Shown: positions 58,808 through 64,000 of the stretch, piece by piece
How the letters are laid out: each line of letters begins with the position of its first letter
Position numbering within the stretch: the stretch's first letter is position 1
From: Novosphingobium sp. AAP83
GTDB lineage: Bacteria > Pseudomonadota > Alphaproteobacteria > Sphingomonadales > Sphingomonadaceae
NCBI RefSeq assembly: GCF_001295795.1
Contig: NZ_LJHY01000002.1
Coordinates: 62,001-126,000, forward strand
Direction: 5' to 3'
DNA: 64,000 nucleotides
The notes under the pieces: generated by a model
Told to the model about the DNA's origin: nothing
Seen by the model: only the letters and a program-made list of their open reading frames with translations
Databases searched by the model: none
Translations under genes and position numbers: made by a program

Positions 58808-59419
58808 TTGAAAACAAAGGACGGCACCTCGCCCGAAATCACCGCACCTGATCTGGTACTCGCCTCGGCCAGCCCGCGCCGCCTCGAATTGCTCGGGCGG
58901 CTGGGGATTGCCCCTGCCCGCGTTGTCGCAACAGACATCGACGAATCCCCGCTTCCGGGTGAACGCGCGCGCAATCACGCCGTCCGCCTCGCTGCGGAAA
59001 AGGCACGCGCTGCTGCCGCGCTTGCGCCGGGTGCGATTATCCTTGCGGGCGATACCGTGGTCGGCGCAGGCGCGCGCATCCTGCCCAAGGCCGAGGATGA
59101 GGCCACCGCACGCGAATGCCTCGCCCTGCTCTCGGGCCGCCGCCACCGCGTCTATTCGGCCATCGCCGTCATCACCCCCGATGGCAAATTGCGCGAGGCT
59201 CTGTCCGAAACCATCCTGCGCTTCAAACGCCTCTCCCATGCCGAAGTGGACGCCTATATCGCGGGCGGGGAATGGCACGGCAAAGCGGGCGGCTATGCCA
59301 TACAGGGCAGCGCCGAAGGCTTTTGCAACTGGCTCTCGGGCAGCCACTCGGGCGTGATCGGCCTGCCCTTGTTCGAAACCCGTCGCCTCCTGATCGCCGC
59401 AGGTCTTTATGTCCGCTGA
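58808..59419 (+). CDS. maf: Maf-family nucleotide pyrophosphatase
   Basis: House-cleaning nucleoside triphosphate pyrophosphatase, about 203 residues. The motif LVLASASPRRLELLGRLGI and the acidic AGDTVVGAGARILPKAEDEA and YAIQGSAEGF segments are intact. The annotated start is TTG 58808; no ATG is available upstream of the Maf motif and no good ribosome-binding site is seen, so the N-terminus is uncertain. Overlaps the RNase E/G-like gene by 11 bases. infA, which often precedes maf in the class, is absent here. Confidence 0.93.
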   Translation: MKTKDGTSPEITAPDLVLASASPRRLELLGRLGIAPARVVATDIDESPLPGERARNHAVRLAAEKARAAAALAPGAIILAGDTVVGAGARILPKAEDEATARECLALLSGRRHRVYSAIAVITPDGKLREALSETILRFKRLSHAEVDAYIAGGEWHGKAGGYAIQGSAEGFCNWLSGSHSGVIGLPLFETRRLLIAAGLYVR

Positions 59420-60401
59420 GTGGCTTTATGAAGCCGGCATCGGCGAAGAGCGCGCGATCCTTGTCGCGCACGGGCAAATCCTGTCTGCACGGATCGAATG
59501 GGGTGATCCCGTCCGCCCCGGCCTTGTCGCACCGGCCCGCCTCGTCAAACGCCTGCACGATGCCAAGCGCGGCATTGTGCGGCTGGAAGACGGCACCGAT
59601 GCCTTCATCGACCATCTCCCGCGCGATGCCACCGAAGGCGTCACCCTCACCGTCCGCGTCGTGCGCGCCGCCATTGCCGAGAAGGGCCGCACCAAGCTTC
59701 CCGTCACCCGCCCTGCGCCCGGTGAGGCTCCTGCGCCTGCCCCCACCTTGCGCGAAGAGATCGAGGCCACCGGAGCCACCTTGCGCGCCCTGCCGGTCAC
59801 CAGCACCGCCATGGCGGTAAACGGCTGGGATGATCTGGTCGAACAGGCCCTCACCGGCGAAATCCCCTTCGCGGGCGGCTCGATCATCATCAGCCCCACC
59901 CCTGCGATGACGCTGATCGATATTGACGGCACCCTGCCCCCGCTCAAACTCTCGCTCGAAGCCGTGCCCGCCATCGCCGATGCGCTCCACCGCCTCGATA
60001 TCGGCGGCTCCATCGGCATCGATTTCCCCTCGCTGGCTGACAAGAAAGACCGCCAGCATGTGGATAAGGCGCTGGCCGACAGCCTGATTGACTGGACGGG
60101 CGAACGCACCGCGATGAACGGCTTTGGCTTCGTCCACCTAGTCGCCCGGCTCGAACGCCCCTCGCTCGTCGCGCGCTTTGCCCGCCACCGCAGCGCTGCT
60201 GCCGCGCGCATCCTGCTGCGCGCCGCCGAACGCGTGGCCGATCCTGGCGCGCTGCTGCTCTGCGCGCACCCCGCCGTGCTCGATGCGATCCGTCCCGAAT
60301 GGGAGGCCGAACTCGCCCGCCGCACCGGCCGCACCGTGCGCCGCAAGCCTGATGCCGCGCTCTCCCTCATCGGCGGCTACGCCCAGGCTATCCCGCAATG
60401 A
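59409..60401 (+). CDS. Short ribonuclease E/G family protein
   Basis: 330 residues, beginning MSAEWLYEAGIGEERAILV and containing an S1-like segment (about 40-85) and the catalytic DNase-I-like part with TLIDIDGTLPP and GSIGIDFPSLADKKDRQ, where the two metal-binding aspartates of RNase E/G fall. It lacks the zinc-link CPxCxG and the C-terminal extensions of full RNase G/E, so it is a reduced form, as in other sphingomonads. Coupled by overlap to maf and yacG. Confidence 0.82.
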   Translation: MSAEWLYEAGIGEERAILVAHGQILSARIEWGDPVRPGLVAPARLVKRLHDAKRGIVRLEDGTDAFIDHLPRDATEGVTLTVRVVRAAIAEKGRTKLPVTRPAPGEAPAPAPTLREEIEATGATLRALPVTSTAMAVNGWDDLVEQALTGEIPFAGGSIIISPTPAMTLIDIDGTLPPLKLSLEAVPAIADALHRLDIGGSIGIDFPSLADKKDRQHVDKALADSLIDWTGERTAMNGFGFVHLVARLERPSLVARFARHRSAAAARILLRAAERVADPGALLLCAHPAVLDAIRPEWEAELARRTGRTVRRKPDAALSLIGGYAQAIPQ

Positions 60402-60571
60402 CAATAGACGCCACCCGCCCCGTCCGCCGCTGCCCGATCTGCCGCAAACCGCGCGTGGAAGAGCACACCCCGTTCTGCTCCCCCCGCTGCCGCGACCGCG
60501 ACCTGCTGCAATGGCTAGACGAAGGCTACGCCCTCCCCGGCCTCCCCCTGGAAATAGACCCCGAAGACTAA
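60398..60571 (+). CDS. yacG: DNA gyrase inhibitor YacG
   Basis: A 57-residue zinc protein, ATG overlapping the previous stop (ATGA). Zinc ligands are C12 and C15 (RCPICRK) and C27 and C31 (FCSPRC), spacing C-x2-C-x11-C-x3-C as in YacG, followed by RDRDLLQWLDEGYALPG. YacG binds GyrB and limits gyrase. Confidence 0.93.
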   Translation: MTIDATRPVRRCPICRKPRVEEHTPFCSPRCRDRDLLQWLDEGYALPGLPLEIDPED

Positions 60572-60926
60572 AGCCCCCCTTCTTCCCCCTTCCTCCCCCC
60601 TCCCGCCTGCGGAAGGGGCCGGGGTGGGCCTACCCCTCTTCTTCCCCCCTCCCGCCTGCAAGAGGGGCCGGGGGTGGGCCTCCCTTCTTCCTTCTTCCCC
60701 CCTCCCGTTTACGGGAGGGGTCGGGGGTGGGCTTTATTTCCTACCCTTCTTCTTCCCCCCATCCACCACCCCACTCATCCCCACCCCGCCAAAAACCCGA
60801 AAACCCCCAACCGCAAAACTTTCCCGCACAAAATCGCGCAAAGGGGGCTTGCCAACCCGCCCCCGCTTCGCCATAGGCGCGCTTCCAATCGGAACGGCCC
60901 CCTGAACAAGGCGGCACGCAAACGAT
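60572..60926. other. Intergenic region between yacG and tRNA-Phe
   Basis: 355 bases without a credible gene: the open frames across it are low-complexity proline/serine strings. The left half holds three palindromic repeats (annotated separately). The right half is C-rich (CCCC tracts) and must contain the tRNA promoter, but I see no clear -35/-10 pair. Confidence 0.7.
60591..60733. repeat. Three near-tandem copies of a 40-base CCCCTCCC/GGGAGGGG palindrome
   Basis: Units at 60591-60630, 60641-60680 and 60694-60733 share CCCCCCTCCCG, a variable 5-8 bases, GGGG, CCGGGG and TGGGC. Each folds into a hairpin; the third (CCCCTCCCGTTTACGGGAGG) is nearly perfect. Spacing between copies is 10-13 bases of CT-rich sequence. 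Confidence 0.85.
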
Positions 60927-61002
60927 GCCCGGGTAGCTCAGTTGGTAGAGCAGCGGATTGAAAATCCGCGTGTCGGCGGTTCGAATCCGTCCCCGGGCAC
61001 CA
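60927..61002 (+). tRNA. tRNA-Phe (anticodon GAA)
   Basis: Full cloverleaf of 76 bases with CCA encoded: acceptor GCCCGGG/CCCGGGC, D-loop AGCTCAGTTGGTAGAGC, anticodon stem GCGGA/TCCGC with loop TTGAAAA, and T-arm GGCGGTTCGAATCCGTC. G34-A35-A36 reads Phe codons. Confidence 0.97.
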
Positions 61003-61196
61003 CAATCGCCCCTTTGCAAAACTAAGTGATGCCCCGGCTCAGGCTTTGCCTGACGGTGCTCGAAGCATACCGGCTAGGGATGGCTCCGGGGCGAAGGCGT
61101 AGCGTAAACCCTTAAGCCCTTCACCTCAAGCGCACCGTTATCCGCATCGTTGATGTTCGTCTTGCGCTCCCGCAACGGGCGTCTACTCTGCCCTGT

Positions 61197-62183
61197 GTGA
61201 AACAGCCTGATCCAGCCACCTCCCCCATGCGCGTCTGCATCGTCGGTGCCACCGGCACGATTGGCCGCGCCACTGTGGCGGCGCTGGTTGGGCAGGGCCA
61301 CGAAGTCGTCTGCATCGTGCGCCCCGCCTCCGCGCCTGCGCCCCTTTTCGAAGGTGCCATCACCCGCCAAGCCTCCGTCACCGATCCCGCCTCATTGGCG
61401 CGCGATGGTTTTTGCGGAGAACGCTTCGATGCGGTCGTCTCGTGCCTTGCATCGCGCACCGGCACGCCGGTTGATGCCTGGGCGATAGACTACGCGGCCA
61501 ATTGCAACGTGCTTCACGCCGCCCGCCAAGCAGGCGTGCCGCATTTCGTCCTGCTCTCGGCCATTTGCGTGCAGAGGCCGCTGCTGGCGTTCCAGCACGC
61601 CAAGCTGGCGTTCGAAAGTGCGCTTGCCGCCTCGGGCCTGCGCTATTCCATCGTGCGCCCCACCGCCTTCTTCAAATCGCTCTCGGGCCAAATCGCGCGG
61701 GTAAAGGCGGGCCGTCCGTTCCTGATCTTCGGCGATGGCGCATTGACCGCCTGCAAACCCATCAGCGACCGCGATCTGGCCCACTACATCGCCGGATGCT
61801 TGGCCCAAGAAGACCGCTGGAACGCCATCCTGCCCATCGGCGGGCCGGGTGATGCCATCACCCCGCGCAAGCAAGGCGAGGCGCTGTTCGCGCTGGCGGG
61901 CCGCCCGCCGCGTTTCCGCCCGGTTCCCGTCGGCCTGCTGGGCGGGATCGCCGCCACGCTCGGCATGCTGGGCCGCGTCATCCCCGCGCTTGCCACCAAG
62001 GCCGAACTGGCGCGCATAGGCCGCTATTACGCCACGCAATCGATGCTCGTGCTCGATCCGCAAACGGGCCGCTATGATGCCGCCGCCACGCCGTCTACCG
62101 GCAGCGATACCCTGTTCGATTACTACCGCGCCGTATGGGATGGCTCCGCCACGCCCGAACGCGGCGATCACGCGGTTTTCTGA
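61197..62183 (+). CDS. bciA: Divinyl (proto)chlorophyllide 8-vinyl reductase, BciA type
   Basis: Reduces the 8-vinyl group in (bacterio)chlorophyll synthesis using NADPH. 328 residues from GTG 61197 (ATG 61227 alternative). Rossmann start VCIVGATGTIGRATVAAL, and long BciA-specific stretches: VVSCLASRTGTPVDAWAID, LLSAICVQRPLLAFQHAKLA, SIVRPTAFFKSLSGQ, LTACKPISDRDLAHYIAGCL, ILPIGGPGDAITPRKQGE and YYATQSMLVLDPQTGRYDA. Other NmrA-like reductases lack these. No other bch or puf genes are in the window. It lies 194 bases after tRNA-Phe; its stop abuts the next gene's stop. Confidence 0.9.
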   Translation: MKQPDPATSPMRVCIVGATGTIGRATVAALVGQGHEVVCIVRPASAPAPLFEGAITRQASVTDPASLARDGFCGERFDAVVSCLASRTGTPVDAWAIDYAANCNVLHAARQAGVPHFVLLSAICVQRPLLAFQHAKLAFESALAASGLRYSIVRPTAFFKSLSGQIARVKAGRPFLIFGDGALTACKPISDRDLAHYIAGCLAQEDRWNAILPIGGPGDAITPRKQGEALFALAGRPPRFRPVPVGLLGGIAATLGMLGRVIPALATKAELARIGRYYATQSMLVLDPQTGRYDAAATPSTGSDTLFDYYRAVWDGSATPERGDHAVF

Positions 62184-62648
62184 TCAGCGCGAATAGCGTT
62201 TGACAAGCGCCTGCGCCGCCGCATCCACATCGGCCCACGCCTGCGCAAAATCGGTGTGATCGCCGTAATAGGGATCAATCACCGCCGTGCCCTTGCGTCC
62301 CGGCACAAGGTCCATCAGCAGCCCCACTTCGGCAATGTGGCGTGCCGGTTCGATACGGCGCAAGTCCTTGAGGTTCTGCTGGTCGAGCGCGAAGATATGG
62401 CCAAACTTGTGGAAATCATCCTCGGTCACCGCCCGCGCGCGATATTTGGAAATATCCACCCCATGCTCCAGCGCCATCTCTTGCGCGCGCGGATCGGGCG
62501 CATTGCCTGTGTGCCAATCCCCCGTCCCGGCAGAATCAATCGTCATCGCCACGCCCGCCGCCACCGCCCGCTTGCGCAAAGCGGCCTCGGCCAGGGGCGA
62601 ACGGCAGATATTGCCAAGGCATACGAACAGGATGGAAGGCTGGCTCAC
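62184..62648 (-). CDS. Low-molecular-weight protein-tyrosine phosphatase
   Basis: 154 residues from GTG 62648 ([21 protein letters not shown]). The signature is C-x5-R in CLGNICRS, the acid is the Asp in DPYYGD, and [16 protein letters not shown] is a further family motif. Such enzymes act on phosphotyrosine or in capsule/arginine-phosphate control; here there is no matching kinase nearby. A longer frame upstream is not family-like. Confidence 0.92.
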   Translation of the reverse strand: MSQPSILFVCLGNICRSPLAEAALRKRAVAAGVAMTIDSAGTGDWHTGNAPDPRAQEMALEHGVDISKYRARAVTEDDFHKFGHIFALDQQNLKDLRRIEPARHIAEVGLLMDLVPGRKGTAVIDPYYGDHTDFAQAWADVDAAAQALVKRYSR

Positions 62649-62760
62649 GCGATCACGATACCTCACGGGCCGGGACTTCTCCCGGCCGATCAAAAACGGA
62701 TCCTCAGCCCATCACGTAGAAATACGTACCGCGATGAAATGTCCAGCCCATTTCGCGCAA

Positions 62761-62790
62761 TTGCACTTTTGCACCGCGTCGCCTATATAA
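62761..62790 (+). promoter_or_regulatory. Sigma-70 promoter of purC
   Basis: TTGCAC (62761-62766) and TATATA (62784-62789) are 17 bases apart, a near-ideal housekeeping promoter. Transcription would start at about 62796-62800. Confidence 0.75.
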
Positions 62791-62800
62791 CAGAAGAACG

Positions 62801-62850
62801 CCCCGGCATAAGCGATGGAGTCGCCTCCACGCCACGCCGGGGTTTCTTAT
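62801..62850 (+). promoter_or_regulatory. Hairpin leader of purC, attenuator-like
   Basis: CCCCGGC (62801-62807) pairs with GCCGGGG (62836-62842), followed by TTTCTTATT; inner GGAG/CTCC pairing is possible. It begins at the predicted transcript start and ends 46 bases before purC. It resembles a terminator, so purC must either read through or be regulated by it. Confidence 0.5.
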
Positions 62851-62888
62851 TCAGGCCGGGACGCAATGCCCGGCGCCGCGCAGGAAAC

Positions 62889-63680
62889 ATGATGATGTCT
62901 CGTCGCCGCCAGATTTACGAAGGCAAGGCCAAGATTCTTTACGAAGGCCCCGAACCGGGCACGATCATCCAGTATTTCAAGGATGACGCCACTGCGTTCA
63001 ACGCGCAAAAGCGCGGGACGATCAACGGCAAGGGTGTGATCAACAACCGCATCAGCGAATATGTGTTCACGCGCCTTGCCCACATCGGCATCCCCACGCA
63101 CTTCATCCGCCGCCTCAACATGCGCGAACAGCTTGTGCGGCAGGCCGAAATCATCCCGATCGAAGTGGTCGTGCGCAATATCGCCGCGGGCTCCATCTCG
63201 AAGCGCCTCGGCATCGAAGAGGGTGAGCCGCTGCCGCACACCCTGATCGAATACTATTACAAGGACGATGCGCTGGGCGATCCGATGATCGCTGAAGAGC
63301 ACATCGCCTGCTTCGGCTGGGCCAGCAACGAAGAGATGCAGGACATCTCCTCGATGGCGATCCGCGTGAACGATTTCCTCTGCGGCATGTTCGCGGCGAT
63401 CAACATCAGCCTCGTTGATTTCAAGCTTGAATTCGGCCGCATCTGGGATGGCGATTTCGCCCGCGTGATCCTCGCCGATGAAATCAGCCCCGACGGCTGC
63501 CGCCTGTGGGACATGACCACCGGCGAAAAGCTCGACAAGGACCGGTTCCGCCAAGACCTTGGCGGCGAAGAAGAAGCCTATCAGGAAGTCGCCCGCCGCC
63601 TCGGCCTGCTCGAAACCGACGGCGGCCCCAGCGAAGTGTTCGACCTCGGCGCACATCGCAAGCTGCGCGGCAAGAAGTAA
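62889..63680 (+). CDS. purC: Phosphoribosylaminoimidazole-succinocarboxamide synthase
   Basis: Adds aspartate to CAIR in purine synthesis. 263 residues from ATG 62889 ([20 protein letters not shown]), with AGGAA just upstream; the second or third Met codon is also possible. SAICAR synthetase motifs: [51 protein letters not shown] and [14 protein letters not shown]. The usual purS/purQ/purL neighbours are not in the window. Confidence 0.96.
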   Translation: MMMSRRRQIYEGKAKILYEGPEPGTIIQYFKDDATAFNAQKRGTINGKGVINNRISEYVFTRLAHIGIPTHFIRRLNMREQLVRQAEIIPIEVVVRNIAAGSISKRLGIEEGEPLPHTLIEYYYKDDALGDPMIAEEHIACFGWASNEEMQDISSMAIRVNDFLCGMFAAINISLVDFKLEFGRIWDGDFARVILADEISPDGCRLWDMTTGEKLDKDRFRQDLGGEEEAYQEVARRLGLLETDGGPSEVFDLGAHRKLRGKK

Positions 63681-63690
63681 GCCCAAAGAT

Positions 63691-63742
63691 CCTCCCCGAG
63701 CTCGCTCGGGGAGGTGGCAGCCGAAGGCTGACGGAGGGGTAA
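63691..63742. repeat. Palindromic intergenic repeat CCTCCCCGA-N6-TCGGGGAGG with tail
   Basis: A nine-pair hairpin at 63691-63714 followed by TGGCAGCCGAAGGCTGACGG and AGGGGT. This is a common alphaproteobacterial intergenic element (general knowledge); it starts ten bases after the purC stop and may serve as its transcript end. Confidence 0.7.
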
Positions 63743-63787
63743 GTCCCCATTGCGCGCCCGCCCCCAAACAGGCACACCCTTGGCGCA

Positions 63788-64000
63788 ATGATCCTCCACC
63801 GCCTAGTCCCCCTCACCGCCCTACTCACCCTCGCCGCCTGCGCCACCCAGCCCGCGAGCCTGACCAGCGCCCCCACCCCCTTATGGGCGTTCCAGAACAG
63901 CGACCTACCCGCAGACCCCGCCTTCCGCTACGGCGCGCTCCCCAACGGCATGCGCTTCATCATTCGCCGCAACGCCACGCCCGCAGGCACCGCGCAAGTG
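63788..64000 (+). CDS. M16 (insulinase-type) metallopeptidase, N-terminal part only
   Basis: 71 codons to the window edge. Lipoprotein signal peptide (LVPLTALLTLAAC, C18), then PAFRYGALPNGMRFIIRRNATPAGTAQV, the typical opening of the first M16 domain (LPNG-hydrophobic-R-N-x-TPxGxAxV). The HxxEH zinc site lies beyond the window. Probably a large two-domain periplasmic peptidase. Confidence 0.82.
   Translation, partial: MILHRLVPLTALLTLAACATQPASLTSAPTPLWAFQNSDLPADPAFRYGALPNGMRFIIRRNATPAGTAQV

Noticed and set aside
60591..60733. CRISPR array
   Set aside because: Repeats are palindromic, G/C-rich and only three, with 10-13 base CT-rich spacers and no cas genes.
60178..60876. 232-residue frame running from the RNase gene into the repeats
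   Set aside because: Low-complexity proline-rich product in the shadow of the RNase and yacG genes.
60927..61196. Integrated element at tRNA-Phe
   Set aside because: No integrase, no partial repeat of the tRNA 3' end in the following bases, and the neighbouring genes look chromosomal.

Overview
This 64 kb window is a densely packed bacterial chromosome segment of roughly 60% G+C. The gene content and order point to an alphaproteobacterium of the Sphingomonadales (Novosphingobium/Erythrobacter-like). Indicators are the glnB-glnA pair, the block argS-SPOR-nagZ-scpA-scpB-tatABC, the run ispH-thrB-rnhA, maf-RNase E/G-yacG, a Tad/Cpa pilus locus, an aspartate/glutamate leucyltransferase (Bpt/Ate) beside TamA/TamB, and an unanchored gene for 8-vinyl reductase (BciA) of bacteriochlorophyll synthesis. 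No plasmid, phage, transposase, CRISPR array or rRNA was seen.

Layout. 1-4.5 kb: leucyl aminopeptidase (minus strand, last residues beyond the edge) divergent from map, then glnB (GTG start, sigma-54-like promoter) and glnA with a strong terminator. 4.7-10.6 kb: secreted CHAP protein, CHASE4-GGDEF-EAL protein, 48-residue membrane protein, aldehyde dehydrogenase, glycosyltransferase. 10.6-19.8 kb, minus strand: tamB, tamA, bpt, threonine ammonia-lyase, VanZ-like protein. 19.8-22.4 kb: beta-hydroxyacid dehydrogenase coupled to a secreted amidohydrolase. 22.7-30.1 kb, minus strand: Tat translocase, condensin partners ScpA/ScpB, NagZ, SPOR protein, ArgS and a lipoprotein.

30.2-35.5 kb: ispH-thrB-rnhA, a repeat-rich patch with two small genes, then an amino-acid oxidase-like flavoprotein coupled to an alpha/beta hydrolase. 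35.6-42.9 kb: cpaA-cpaB-cpaC-cpaD-cpaE-tadB-tadC, lacking the cpaF ATPase gene that normally lies between cpaE and tadB. 42.9-46.0 kb, minus strand: TetR regulator, MTA phosphorylase, MarR regulator, fumarylacetoacetase-family enzyme. 46.2-53.9 kb: thiL, membrane pyrophosphatase, a GNAT/BioF2-like plus cupin-like pair, thioesterase, and two secreted proteins of unknown role. 54.0-64 kb: uvrC, TonB receptor, maf-RNase-yacG, tRNA-Phe, bciA, a low-molecular-weight phosphatase, purC behind a strong promoter and structured leader, and the start of an M16 peptidase.

Many neighbours overlap by 1-4 bases (TGATG, ATGA or GTGA junctions), so translational coupling is common here. The parts that most merit a second look are the Tad locus without cpaF, the purC leader, the isolated bciA, the BioF2-like/cupin pair, the two coupled secreted proteins, and the palindromic intergenic repeats. 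No wholly new system is demonstrated by sequence alone.
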